The position numbers were made by a program, and so were the translations under genes. From NCBI RefSeq assembly GCF_007997085.1, contig NZ_VORR01000024.1:1-62508 (forward strand): 62,508 nucleotides of DNA, written 5' to 3'. A model generated the notes under the pieces. The model had not been told where the DNA came from, ran no database searches, and worked only from the letters and a program-made list of their open reading frames with translations. Below are positions 16,375-25,503 of this stretch, piece by piece; the stretch's first letter is position 1; each line of letters opens with the position of its first letter. The stretch is from Polaribacter sp. IC066. GTDB lineage: Bacteria; Bacteroidota; Bacteroidia; Flavobacteriales; Flavobacteriaceae.

Positions 16375-16857
16375 ATGAAAATAAAAACTTTATCATTCAG
16401 TGGCTTACTTATAATCTGTTTTTTTATAACCACCGCTTTATCTGCTCAAACTTCTATAAACGGAAAAGATACGGTTGGTGTTTGGAAAACAATTGATGAT
16501 GAAACTGGGGTCACTAAATCTCTTGTTGAAATCTACAAAAAAGGATCTAAATATAATGCCAAAATAGTAAAGCTTTTAGATAAGCAAACCTTAATCAATA
16601 TGGGCGAAGAGCGTTTTGAAGATATTTTATGTAAAGAATGTCCTGAAAATCATGGTAAAAATGAAAAATTAGAGGGTCTAGAAATAATTTGGAATATGGA
16701 AAAAACATCTAAAAAATATAAAGGTGGTAAAATTATGGATCCAGCAGATGGTAAAACATATTCTTGTACCATGTGGATGGAAGACGAAAACACCATAAAA
16801 GTTCGAGGCTGGCTAACTATATTGTATCGCACGCAAACTTGGTATAGAGTTCAATAA
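16375..16857 (+). CDS. DUF2147 exported protein
   Basis: Small secreted protein of 160 residues with a signal peptide ending TTALSAQ. The mature part follows the DUF2147 plan: VGVWKTIDDETGVTKSLVEI at the start, then DPADGKTYSCTMWM and KVRGWLTILYRTQTWYRV at the end, an eight-stranded barrel-like fold. In flavobacteria these are periplasmic or surface proteins of unknown role. It lies 20 bases behind the solute-binding-like gene. Confidence 0.85.
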   Translation: MKIKTLSFSGLLIICFFITTALSAQTSINGKDTVGVWKTIDDETGVTKSLVEIYKKGSKYNAKIVKLLDKQTLINMGEERFEDILCKECPENHGKNEKLEGLEIIWNMEKTSKKYKGGKIMDPADGKTYSCTMWMEDENTIKVRGWLTILYRTQTWYRVQ

Positions 16858-16972
16858 AAATTTAATTGTACGTATTTAAAATAAAATACTACAGTTTAAC
16901 GTTCTTGAAGAGAAGAGAAAACTCAAGTACTTTCATAAAAAATAAGTATCTTTAGATCGAAAATAAAATAGA

Positions 16973-17110
16973 ATGAAAAAATCAGTATTTATTATAGTTT
17001 GTGTTTTAGGAATTATTTGTTTTTCATCTTGCAGAAGCACATCACAGTCTTGTGGTTTAGCAGATAACACCTCTAATCACGCAACATTACAACAGATAGA
17101 TTTAACATAA
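16973..17110 (+). CDS. 45-residue lipoprotein-like small protein
   Basis: Short reading frame with an ATG at 16973 and TAA at 17108. The product starts MKKSVFIIVCVLGIICFSSC, an unmistakable signal peptide and lipobox, followed by only about 25 polar residues. A TATCTTTA box about 20 bases upstream resembles the -7 element. The size and clean lipoprotein signal suggest a real small lipoprotein; no family was recognised. Confidence 0.6.
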   Translation: MKKSVFIIVCVLGIICFSSCRSTSQSCGLADNTSNHATLQQIDLT

Positions 17111-17242
17111 TTTATCTTTTCTCTTTATTTTTAAATTCCCTTTACTCCGTTATTTAACACCCTTTTTTTGGTTATTTAGTACACCTAGATTTTCTGTTGC
17201 ACTTAAAAATAATAATTATACAAGATATTATGGACAGTATCT

Positions 17243-18133
17243 TTAATTTGTGAGTGTTAATTCTACAGCTATGAGATTATATTTATCCTCATATTTTTTA
17301 CCCAATCCATTGTTTTGCCAAACCTTTCTCCATTTTCCTTGATTAAATATCCAACTATTTTCATCCGTTTGAGCAAGGATTGTTCCGATTGCAGGCTCAT
17401 AAGATAGTCCTTTCAATTTTTTTATTGAACCTTCCATGTTGTATTTATATTCATATCTATTATTTTCGATTATTAGCCACTCAACAGCAATAAAAAAACC
17501 TTCTTTAGGGAATTCAATATTTAATTTAGAAAGATCAATTTCAGTTGTTTTCTTTCCTTTTTTTGCAACACCGATTATGTTTTTATCATACATATATTTC
17601 TCTGGTTCTCCATTTTTACTAACACTATAAAGTCGGATATTAAACTTCGAGTTTTTTACATCACTTTTTGTTAAAAGTCTAATTTTTTTCAGGTAAGGTG
17701 TTTTCTCGAAATTATCGCTATAATTAAAAAATCTTGCAGTAATCCAAGGTTTTAATCCACAACCATAATAATGGTTTATTTTAGATTTTTTAAATTTTCC
17801 GATTATTAGTTCTTGTGTTAATTTTTTATACCTAATAATGACTTCATCTAATGCAGTTGTTAGCGGTTTTAATTCAAGGATATTTTTTATGGAATCAGAA
17901 TATATTTTTTTTGTTTCAAATCCTATGGCCGAAAAAAGTATAAATTTCGGGCTCTTAATTTCTAATTCAAATTCACCTTTTTCACTTGATGTTGTTCCAA
18001 TACTTTCATTTTCTACCCAAATATTTACATACGGTATTTTATCTTTTGTTTTGCTGTCAATTATAACTGCTTTTAATTGACTAAAACAAATATTTGAAAT
18101 TAGTACAAATATTAATACAAGTAGTTTTTTCAT
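17243..18133 (-). CDS. Carboxypeptidase-regulatory-domain protein
   Basis: Exported protein of 296 residues. The ATG at 18133 is chosen because it gives a clean signal peptide (MKKLLVLIFVLISNICFSQ); the frame extends seven codons further upstream. Residues about 22-95 form a CarboxypepD_reg-like domain: IDSKTKDKIPYVNIWVENES, GEFELEI, ILFSAIGFETKKI. The rest is a mixed region with EVIIRYKKLTQELI and several strand-like segments with no catalytic motif seen. Such proteins lie in the flavobacterial outer membrane or periplasm; role unknown. No operon partner. Confidence 0.7.
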   Translation of the reverse strand: MKKLLVLIFVLISNICFSQLKAVIIDSKTKDKIPYVNIWVENESIGTTSSEKGEFELEIKSPKFILFSAIGFETKKIYSDSIKNILELKPLTTALDEVIIRYKKLTQELIIGKFKKSKINHYYGCGLKPWITARFFNYSDNFEKTPYLKKIRLLTKSDVKNSKFNIRLYSVSKNGEPEKYMYDKNIIGVAKKGKKTTEIDLSKLNIEFPKEGFFIAVEWLIIENNRYEYKYNMEGSIKKLKGLSYEPAIGTILAQTDENSWIFNQGKWRKVWQNNGLGKKYEDKYNLIAVELTLTN

Positions 18134-18226
18134 ATGGTAAGCATCAGAAAACAAGGCTAAATCATGTCAGTATCAAATCCATAATTTATAGCTTTGCTGT
18201 TTTTAAGGAGCTAAATTCGATATTAA

Positions 18227-18892
18227 TTACCAGTCAATTTCAGGTTTATTGATGGACTTTAAAAATAAATTAGTTTTAGAAAAATGTTCATTTCCAAACC
18301 AGTATCCTCTATTTGCACTTAATGGTGATGGATGCCCAGATTCTAAAATATGATGTTTATTTTTATCAATCAACTTTACTTTTTTTCTAGCAAAACCGCC
18401 CCAGAGTAAAAAAACAATTTGTTCTTTTTTATCCGAAATTTGTCTAATAATAGCATCTGTAAAAGTTTCCCAACCCTGTTTTTGGTGGCTTGCAGCCTCA
18501 TGCGCTCTTACGGTTAAGGTTGCGTTCAATAGCAGAACTCCTTGTTTTGCCCATTTTTCTAAATTACCACTTTGTGGATATTCTTTCTTTACATCTGTAG
18601 AAATTTCTTTGAAGATATTTTTTAAAGAAGGTGGATGACCTATGCCGTCTTCAACAGAAAAACACAAACCATTTGCCTGATTTTCTCCATGATACGGATC
18701 TTGACCAATAATCACTACTTTTAAATTATCAAAAGAACAAAAATCAAAAGCTGCGAAAATATCCTTTTCTTTAGGAAAACAAATATGATGCTGATATTCT
18801 AATTCTACATAATCTGACAACTCTTTAAAGTAGGATGTATCCAATTCATTTTGTAAAATATTTTTCCAACTATCAGCTATTTTTACTTGCAT
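18227..18892 (-). CDS. ung: Uracil-DNA glycosylase
   Basis: Family 1 uracil-DNA glycosylase of 221 residues, removing uracil from DNA at the start of base excision repair. The catalytic motif GQDPYHGENQANGLCFSV (water-activating Asp) and the C-terminal HPSPLSANRGY loop (minor-groove His) are intact, along with LLNATLTVR and FLLWGGFA. Length is normal. It is divergent from mutS2 with only 37 bases between the starts, so the promoters of the two repair-related genes are back to back. Confidence 0.95.
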   Translation of the reverse strand: MQVKIADSWKNILQNELDTSYFKELSDYVELEYQHHICFPKEKDIFAAFDFCSFDNLKVVIIGQDPYHGENQANGLCFSVEDGIGHPPSLKNIFKEISTDVKKEYPQSGNLEKWAKQGVLLLNATLTVRAHEAASHQKQGWETFTDAIIRQISDKKEQIVFLLWGGFARKKVKLIDKNKHHILESGHPSPLSANRGYWFGNEHFSKTNLFLKSINKPEIDW

Positions 18893-18899
18893 TGTTCCT

Positions 18900-18907
18900 T
18901 ATTTTTG
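18900..18907 (+). promoter_or_regulatory. -7 box of mutS2
   Basis: TATTTTTG within the 37-base divergent region, 22 bases before the TTG start of mutS2. The spacing equals that at other genes here and supports the TTG start. Confidence 0.6.
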
Positions 18908-18929
18908 CAGTCATAACAAAGATAGCATT

Positions 18930-21137
18930 TTGAACAAAAACATATCAGAAAAAACATTACAAGATTTAGAGTTTTCCACGGTTTTGCAGCACGTTTCAGA
19001 GTTCTGTATTTCTGGTTTAGGAAAAGAAAAAGTTTTTGAAATTGAACCTATTCAAAACAAAAGAGAATTATTTAAAGAACTTAATTTAGTAGATGAATAC
19101 CTGTCTTCTTTTCAAAGTGAAAATAGAGTTCCTAATCATGGTTTTGATAATATTATAGCAAGCGTAAAACGTTTAGCTATAGAAAATAGCTTCATAGAAA
19201 CAGACGCTTTTTTAAAAATTGCCAGCACATCACTAACGGTAAATGAACAAATTAAATTTTTTAAGAAATTTAAAATTCAGTTTCCTGCTTTTTTTGAACT
19301 TTCTCAAAAAATTGAATTTATTACCTATGTTGATGATGAAATTAAGAAGATAATTGATATTTCTGGCGAGGTAAAAAACAATGCTTCTTCTGCCTTAAAA
19401 CAAATTAGAAGAGATATTAATAATATTCGCGGTAAAATCGGAGCGAGTTTTTCAAGTGCTTTGTCAAAAGCAATCGCTGCTGGTCATCTAGATGACATTA
19501 AAGAAACTGTAGTCGATAATCAGCGTGTTTTAGCCGTATCTGCAATGCACAGAAGAAAAATTACGGGAAGTTTGTTAGGGTCTTCAAAATCTGGAAATAT
19601 CGTATATATTGCACCACAAGCAACGCTTGCTTATAGCAGAGAATATCAAAATTTAGTGTACGAAGAAAAACAAGAAGTTGTTAAAATTTTAAGAAATTTA
19701 GCAACTACAATACGCCCTTTAGTTTCTTTGCTAGAGGATTATATTACGTTCTTAATTCATATGGATGCTATTGGCGCAAAGGCAAAATATGCAAAAGAAA
19801 TTAATGCTGTTTTGCCAAAAATATCCAAAGAAAAAAGAATCTTTTTTAAGGATGCCTATCATCCTGTTTTATGGAGAAAAAATAACAAACAAGATATACA
19901 CACGGTTGCACAGTCTATTGAACTGAATGAAAAACAACAAATAATTGTTATTTCTGGTCCGAATGCTGGCGGAAAAAGTATCACTTTAAAAACGATTGGT
20001 TTGCTTCAAGTCATGTTGCAAAGCGGTATTTTAATTCCGGTTGATGAACGCAGTGAAACCCATATTTTTGATACTATTTTAACGGATATAGGTGATAACC
20101 AATCTATTGAAAATCAATTAAGTACTTACAGCTACCGTTTAAAAAATATGCGTTATTTTTTACGCAAATGCGATGAAAATACATTGTTTTTAATTGATGA
20201 ATTTGGTACGGGTTCAGATCCTGAATTAGGAGGTGCTTTAGCCGAAATTTTCTTGGAAGAGTTTTATCATAAAAAATCTTTCGGAATTATTACGACTCAC
20301 TACTCTAACTTAAAGGTATTGGCAAACGAATTAGACAATGTTACCAATGCCAACATGCAATTTGATGAGCGTACTTTAGAACCTTTGTACAGATTGTTTG
20401 TAGGTCAAGCAGGAAGCTCTTTTACTTTTGAAGTAGCACAAAAAAACGGAATTCCGTACAGCATTATCAACCAAGCTAAAAAACGTGTAGAAACTGAAAA
20501 AGTTCGATTGGATAAAACAATTTCGAAACTTCAGAAAGAAAGAAATAGACTTCAAAAAAATTCTGATAATTTAGAAAAGCAGAAAGTTCAAGGTCAAGAA
20601 CATTTAGATAGTTTACAAGAAAAGGAGCAACGTATTCAAGATAAATTATCTGGTTTTCAAGAATTGTACGATAAAAATCAAAAAATGCTTTCTTTAGGAA
20701 GGAAAACCAATGAATTATTAAATAAATACTTTCAGACAAATAACAAGAAAGAGCTAAATACCAATTTTAACAAATGGGTATCTGATGAAAAAGTAAAGCA
20801 TTTAAAGAAAACTCCGATAGAACCCACAACAAAATCACAAAAACAAAAAGCAAAAGTTGTTGAAAAGCAAATACAAGAAGTAATTAAAGAAGTTGAAAAA
20901 GAGGTTTTAGAAAAAGTTGTTGAAGTTAGAAAAGAGAAAAAAATAGAAGCTGCAAAAGTTGCTAAAGAAAAGTCTTTATACGTGTATGGCATTAATGATA
21001 AAGTTAGAATTATAGATTCTAATTCTGTGGGCACTATTGACAAGATTGATAAAAAGAGTGTAACGATTAACTACGGTTTTTTTACAACCAAAACAACTGC
21101 CGAAAAATTAGAGTTGGTAGAAAAAGCAAGAAAATAA
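18930..21137 (+). CDS. mutS2: MutS2-family DNA-binding ATPase without Smr domain
   Basis: MutS-type ATPase of 735 residues. The sequence begins with the family opening SEKTLQDLEFSTVLQHVSEF at a TTG start. The Walker A motif ISGPNAGGKS lies near residue 345, Walker B LFLIDEFGTGSDPE near 425, and a long coiled coil runs from about 520 to 600. The C-terminus ends in a small KOW/SH3-like domain (YGINDKVRIID, GTIDKIDK). The Smr nuclease domain that closes MutS2 in Firmicutes is missing, as in other flavobacterial members I know. It may act at stalled or collided ribosomes or in recombination control. Confidence 0.9.
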   Translation: MNKNISEKTLQDLEFSTVLQHVSEFCISGLGKEKVFEIEPIQNKRELFKELNLVDEYLSSFQSENRVPNHGFDNIIASVKRLAIENSFIETDAFLKIASTSLTVNEQIKFFKKFKIQFPAFFELSQKIEFITYVDDEIKKIIDISGEVKNNASSALKQIRRDINNIRGKIGASFSSALSKAIAAGHLDDIKETVVDNQRVLAVSAMHRRKITGSLLGSSKSGNIVYIAPQATLAYSREYQNLVYEEKQEVVKILRNLATTIRPLVSLLEDYITFLIHMDAIGAKAKYAKEINAVLPKISKEKRIFFKDAYHPVLWRKNNKQDIHTVAQSIELNEKQQIIVISGPNAGGKSITLKTIGLLQVMLQSGILIPVDERSETHIFDTILTDIGDNQSIENQLSTYSYRLKNMRYFLRKCDENTLFLIDEFGTGSDPELGGALAEIFLEEFYHKKSFGIITTHYSNLKVLANELDNVTNANMQFDERTLEPLYRLFVGQAGSSFTFEVAQKNGIPYSIINQAKKRVETEKVRLDKTISKLQKERNRLQKNSDNLEKQKVQGQEHLDSLQEKEQRIQDKLSGFQELYDKNQKMLSLGRKTNELLNKYFQTNNKKELNTNFNKWVSDEKVKHLKKTPIEPTTKSQKQKAKVVEKQIQEVIKEVEKEVLEKVVEVRKEKKIEAAKVAKEKSLYVYGINDKVRIIDSNSVGTIDKIDKKSVTINYGFFTTKTTAEKLELVEKARK

Positions 21138-21210
21138 ATTATGTCAAGTTCAAAGTATCTTGACATTAGAATAAAATATAATTTTAGTAGTTTAAAGCAA
21201 ATTGTAAAAC

Positions 21211-21243
21211 AAGACAATTCCGCTATAAATGCGGAATTGTCTT
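21211..21243 (+). terminator. Terminator downstream of mutS2
   Basis: AAGACAATTCCGC (21211-21223) pairs perfectly with GCGGAATTGTCTT (21231-21243), loop TATAAAT, followed by ATTTTAG. The remaining bases to 21518 hold nothing recognisable. Confidence 0.75.
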
Positions 21244-21518
21244 ATTTTAGAAGTTCCAACAAGCAATTGTAAGCTACTTTTACTATTTTAAACATTAAGA
21301 GCAATAGACAACTTGTAGAAACACCAATACGATAACTACTCTTAAGAGATTTAAAAAAAAATCTTCGCTATATTTCAACGCAAAATCTGTGTAGTATTCA
21401 AACCGATATGCTGGGCTTCATAAATACCTTCAATTCAAAAATAGATTTCGTTTAAATTAAAATTTGTAGCCTTGCCATTTAACAAAGTTAAATTTCATTA
21501 ATTAAATAATGTAAGCAC
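21244..21518. other. Intergenic, nothing clear
   Basis: About 275 bases between the mutS2 terminator and the csp terminator with no reading frame or RNA gene that I can support. Confidence 0.5.
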
Positions 21519-21548
21519 TAAAAAAGCCTATCAAATAAATGATAGGCT
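21519..21548 (-). terminator. Terminator of the cold-shock gene
   Basis: AGCCTATCA (21525-21533) pairs with TGATAGGCT (21540-21548), with an A run on the left that is the T run on the minus strand. A near-copy stands at 22314-22342 behind the decayed csp copy. Confidence 0.8.
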
Positions 21549-21582
21549 TCTAAATAAAAAATTAACTAGTAATAGATATATA

Positions 21583-21774
21583 TTATAATACTCTTACGTT
21601 TACTGCGTTTAATCCTTTTTTTCCATCTTGTAAGTCAAATTCAACTTCATCGTTCTCACGAATTTCATCGATTAATCCTGACACATGCACAAAATGTTCT
21701 TTGTTTGATCCTTCTTCAGTGATAAATCCAAATCCTTTAGATTCATTGAAAAATTTTACGGTACCTTTATTCAT
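21583..21774 (-). CDS. Cold-shock domain protein
   Basis: Single-stranded nucleic-acid-binding protein of 63 residues, an RNA chaperone type. The RNP1 motif KGFGFIT and RNP2 motif HFVHVSGL are intact. It starts MNKGTVKFFNESKGFGFITE, the usual opening, and ends NAVNVRVL. It has its own promoter (21828) and terminator. A diverged, non-functional copy with its own terminator lies directly upstream (22374-22568). Confidence 0.94.
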   Translation of the reverse strand: MNKGTVKFFNESKGFGFITEEGSNKEHFVHVSGLIDEIRENDEVEFDLQDGKKGLNAVNVRVL

Positions 21775-21827
21775 TATAAAAAATTATTGTGTTGCTAATT
21801 TAATTATTAACAACGTTTATTGAGCTG

Positions 21828-21835
21828 CAAATATA
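21828..21835 (-). promoter_or_regulatory. -7 box of the cold-shock gene
   Basis: TATATTTG on the minus strand, 53 bases before the ATG at 21774. The resulting leader of about 45 bases includes AACAACGTT, which is kept in the pseudogene copy, whereas this box is not. Confidence 0.55.
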
Positions 21836-22313
21836 ATAACATTAATTGAATTTTAAAACAAATTATATGTTTTAATTTATATTTTTTTTTAATTTTAACT
21901 TTTTATTTTGAAAAAGGACCTATCAGCAATGCCACCCATACATTTTGCTGGTTTAATCTTCCGTAAAGTTGATAATAAACTTTAAAATGCTTGTCAAAAC
22001 ACAAGAATAAATAGTTTAAATTATTCTTGTTCATGAAAACAACAATGCTGCTTTGCTGTTAGAATCAAACCTTGACTAAAGTCAAACAGAAAAAAGATTA
22101 ATTTTTTGTTTTAAAATTAATTAGAAAGAACAAAATATCATTTTAAAAAACAGATGAAATCTATTTACAAGAAAATAAATTTACGAATCCAAAAAACTTT
22201 TAATCACCCACTTCTATTTTTAAACATCTAAACTAATACAGCTAAACCTACCTTTAACAGAAATGGCAAATTCTGAAAAATCTAGTAAAAAACCGTAAAG
22301 AGTTATTTTCCAT
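21836..22313. other. Intergenic between csp and csp pseudogene
   Basis: No gene seen. A perfect 10-base inverted repeat ACAAGAATAA (22001-22010) and TTATTCTTGT (22021-22030) could form a hairpin, without a T run on either side. Confidence 0.45.
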
Positions 22314-22342
22314 TAAAAAAGCCTATCAAAATTTGATAGACT
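22314..22342 (-). terminator. Terminator copy behind the csp pseudogene
   Basis: AGCCTATCAAA pairs with TTTGATAGACT apart from one base, preceded by an A run. It is a near-copy of the hairpin at 21519-21548. Confidence 0.6.
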
Positions 22343-22373
22343 TTTAAAGAAGAAATTAACTAGTGATCGCTCT

Positions 22374-22568
22374 CTATAATAATACGCTTACGTTTACTGC
22401 GTTTAATCCTTTTCTTTTATTTTACATATCGAATTTAATTTCATCGTTTTCAACAACTGCGTCAATTAATCCTGACGCATATACAAAATGTTCTGTGTTG
22501 TTTCCTTCTTATGTAATAAATCCAAATCCTTTAGATTCATCGAAAAATTTTACACTCCCTTTTTCTTC
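22374..22568 (-). pseudogene. Decayed cold-shock protein gene
   Basis: Read on the minus strand this stretch aligns without gaps to the intact csp gene: KGSVKFFDESKGFGFIT, stop, EGNNTEHFVYASGLID, VVENDEIKFDM, stop, then KGLNAVNVSVLL. The start codon position holds GAA instead of ATG and there are two in-frame TAA codons. The region that matches the intact gene's promoter box has changed as well (CAAATATA became CAAGGAGA). The leader holds a 15-base tandem duplication, TTAGGGTGTTGCCCA, at about 22576 and 22594. Confidence 0.88.
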
Positions 22569-22705
22569 TAAAAATTAGGGTGTTGCCCATTTATTAGGGT
22601 GTTGCCCAATTATTTAGGAACAACGTTTCATTAAAATGCAAGGAGAGTGCCCCTAAAATTATTTACTTAAAAATTAGGGCTTTTTTACTTATCAACTCTT
22701 TTAAG

Positions 22706-23641
22706 CTAATGAATACTAACTTTAACTGTATTAAACTCTTCTATAATCTCTTCTAAAACCTCTTTGGCAGGTTTTATTTGGTGAATTAAACCCGCAATTT
22801 GCCCAATTTCTAACTCACCATCCTCTAAATCTCCTTCAAACATTCCTTTTTTAGCCCTTGCTCTTCCTAATAATTCTTTTAATTTTTCTTTTGTTGGGTT
22901 TTGTGAATATAATTCTTGAATTTGATGATAAAACTTATTTTTAACCAAACGCACAGGTGCTAATTCTTTTAAAGTTAAATGAGTGTCACCGTCTTTTACA
23001 TCAACAATAGTTTCTTTAAAATTTTGATGTGCAGAAGATTCTTGAGTAGCTGCAAATCTACTCCCTATTTGAACGCCGTCTGCTCCCAAAACCATCGCTG
23101 CCAGCATTCCTCTGCCAGAACCAATACCGCCTGCAGCAATCACAGGGATTTTAACTTGCTCCTTTACCATCGGTATTAAAGTAAATGTTGTAGTTTCTTC
23201 GCGACCATTATGGCCACCAGCCTCAAAACCTTCACAAACAACAGCATCTACACCTGCTGCTTCTGCTTTTAGAGCAAATTTTACAGAACTCACTACATGA
23301 ACCACTGTAATACCTTTTTCTTTTAAGAAAGAAGTCCAGGTTTTAGGATTACCTGCGGATGTAAAAACAATCTTTACGCCTTCTTCTATAATGATATCGA
23401 TAATTTTTTCAATATCAGGATACAACATCGGCACATTTACGCCGAAAGGTTTGTCGGTTGCTTTTTTACATTTCTGAATGTGTTCTCGCAAAATATCTGG
23501 ATACATAGAACCTGCACCAATTAAACCTAAACCACCTGCATTAGAAACTGCCGATGCCAATTTATAGCCAGAAACCCAAATCATTCCTCCTTGAATAACT
23601 GGATATTTTATACCGAATAATTCTGTAATTTTATGTGTCAT
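22706..23641 (-). CDS. Nitronate monooxygenase / NPD-type flavin oxidoreductase
   Basis: FMN-dependent TIM-barrel enzyme of 311 residues. It opens IKYPVIQGGMIWVSGYKLA, followed by SNAGGLGLIGAG, VCEGFEAGGHNG and PVIAAGGIGSGRGMLAAMVLGADGVQIGSRF, the FMN phosphate-binding end of the family. Relatives include nitronate monooxygenase and FabK-type enoyl reductase, and the sequence does not settle which. It begins 2 bases after the end of the S8 peptidase gene on the same strand, so the two are probably co-transcribed. Confidence 0.87.
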   Translation of the reverse strand: MTHKITELFGIKYPVIQGGMIWVSGYKLASAVSNAGGLGLIGAGSMYPDILREHIQKCKKATDKPFGVNVPMLYPDIEKIIDIIIEEGVKIVFTSAGNPKTWTSFLKEKGITVVHVVSSVKFALKAEAAGVDAVVCEGFEAGGHNGREETTTFTLIPMVKEQVKIPVIAAGGIGSGRGMLAAMVLGADGVQIGSRFAATQESSAHQNFKETIVDVKDGDTHLTLKELAPVRLVKNKFYHQIQELYSQNPTKEKLKELLGRARAKKGMFEGDLEDGELEIGQIAGLIHQIKPAKEVLEEIIEEFNTVKVSIH

Positions 23642-23643
23642 GA

Positions 23644-25266
23644 TTATTTGATCAACTTTATACTTATTTGCTGATTTCCTTTTTGAATTTTTAAGATATA
23701 CATCCCTTTTTTCAGATTAGAAACATCAACTTTATGAGCACTTAATTCCTTTTTATCAAGCACTTTTTTTCCTAAAACAGTGAATATCTCTATTGAAACT
23801 TCTTTTAAATCGTTCTCTAGATTTAAAATTGTAAAAAAATCATTTACAGGATTTGGATACACTTTAAAATACAGTACATCCAACTTATTTAGAGACAAAA
23901 CCGCGTTATATGCCGTCTCAAAATTAGGAACTCCATACCCTTCTTGATCCGTTGGATTCAAGAATAGATTTGATGCACCTCTAATTAAATCCATAATTTC
24001 AAAATTCGTTTTATTGGGAAAAGCTTGCCAAAGACAGGCAATTACGCCCGCCATCACAGGCGATGAAAAAGAGGTTCCGTTGGAAGTACTCGAGTTTCCA
24101 GAAGAAAAATCAATAATTGCCGTGCCTTGTCCTTGCGCTAAAACATCAGGTTTTATTCTACTATCTGCCGTAGGACCAAAAGAACTAAAAGAAGCAATTT
24201 TTTGAGCAGCATTTACTGCTCCGATAGAAAATACAGATTGAGCATCTGCGGGTGCTCCGATATATCTCCAAGAATCATTACCGCTGTTTCCTGCGGCATT
24301 TACCAAAATCATTCCTCTTGAAGCACCAATTTCTGCTCCTCTAGAAATAAAAGTAGTTTTACCGTCCATATCTGCATATGAATAACTGTGATTTGGATTG
24401 TCGAAAGTAGTATATCCTAAAGAAGTATTGATAATATCGACGCCCAAACTATCTGCTCTTTCTGCCGCCTCTACCCAAAGCGTTTCTTCTAAAACCGTTT
24501 CTGTTTCAGCAATTTCAGAAATGAATAAATAAAATTTTGCATTGGGTGCTGTACCTACAAATTCGGAATCAATATTGCCAGCAATGGTAGATAAAACATG
24601 GGTTCCGTGACTATTTCTTGCATAATAATTTGTATTTCTGTCAGCAAAATTATACCCCCCTAAAATCTGGTTGTTATCTCTTATTTTTTGAAAAGCTGCC
24701 AAGGTATTTACATTCGGAAAGCCAGCATCAATAATTGCAATGTGCATTTCATCGCCTGTAAAACCTTCTTGATGCAAAAAGTCTGCTTTTAACATTTTTA
24801 CCTGATTTTCTGTATTTCCATAGATAATAGCTGTGCTTGACCCTGAAAATTTATGTTTATGATTTTGTTTTATTTTCTTTTTGGTTGATTTTACGGCTGA
24901 ATTTAAACTCTTATTCGCATACTCTACTCTTTCGATAAAAAAATAATTTTGCAAAACATCATCAATTACAATTTTAGTTGCCTGAATATGTACCGCATTT
25001 AACCATTTAGATTTTCCTAAGACAATTAAATTAGGAATTGATTTTATATCCTTCAGATAGTCAGTATCTACAGGAACATCTTTCTCATCTAAAGAAATCT
25101 GTTGTCTAGTTCTTCTATCTAAAGATCTTTGCGAAAGCATCGAAGCAGGATTTACCAGAAAAAAAGCAGCCTTTGGTTTATCCTTTAGAAAAAACCAAGC
25201 ATCTTCTGTTTGTGAAAAAGAGCTAAAAGTAAGCGTAATCAAAAAGAAAATCAGTGTTTTTTTCAT
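23644..25266 (-). CDS. Secreted subtilisin-like serine peptidase with T9SS sorting domain
   Basis: Exported protease of 540 residues. After a signal peptide (1-19) and a propeptide-like segment comes an S8 domain with Asp180 in HIAIIDAGFP, His220 in NSHGTHVLSTIAG, the oxyanion Asn in NAAGNSG (about 327) and Ser399 in NGTSFSSPVMAGV. The last 75 residues are a type A T9SS sorting domain: FKVYPNPVNDFF, VLGKKVLDK and GMYILKI. It is thus sent across the outer membrane by the type IX system and processed or attached there. Likely used for extracellular protein breakdown. Confidence 0.92.
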   Translation of the reverse strand: MKKTLIFFLITLTFSSFSQTEDAWFFLKDKPKAAFFLVNPASMLSQRSLDRRTRQQISLDEKDVPVDTDYLKDIKSIPNLIVLGKSKWLNAVHIQATKIVIDDVLQNYFFIERVEYANKSLNSAVKSTKKKIKQNHKHKFSGSSTAIIYGNTENQVKMLKADFLHQEGFTGDEMHIAIIDAGFPNVNTLAAFQKIRDNNQILGGYNFADRNTNYYARNSHGTHVLSTIAGNIDSEFVGTAPNAKFYLFISEIAETETVLEETLWVEAAERADSLGVDIINTSLGYTTFDNPNHSYSYADMDGKTTFISRGAEIGASRGMILVNAAGNSGNDSWRYIGAPADAQSVFSIGAVNAAQKIASFSSFGPTADSRIKPDVLAQGQGTAIIDFSSGNSSTSNGTSFSSPVMAGVIACLWQAFPNKTNFEIMDLIRGASNLFLNPTDQEGYGVPNFETAYNAVLSLNKLDVLYFKVYPNPVNDFFTILNLENDLKEVSIEIFTVLGKKVLDKKELSAHKVDVSNLKKGMYILKIQKGNQQISIKLIK

Positions 25267-25503
25267 GAGCCTAAAATACTAATTTTTTACCAAAAAAACC
25301 TCTAACCAATGGATAGCGGTTTTTATGCCAATCATAATTTATACTAATTTATGATTAAACAATTTTCTTAATAAAAATCTGAAAGTAAAAATTTAGTCTT
25401 TTAAGCCGTCTTAAATACGCAATAAAACATCAGACGTCTTCTATAACGCTACTTTAAAAATAATTAATTAGCTAACTTACTGTGTTTTATGTTTTTATTC
25501 GGA

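Noticed and set aside
22363..22578. A 71-residue frame on the plus strand over the csp pseudogene
   Set aside because: It is the antisense of the decayed cold-shock gene; the minus-strand alignment explains the sequence.
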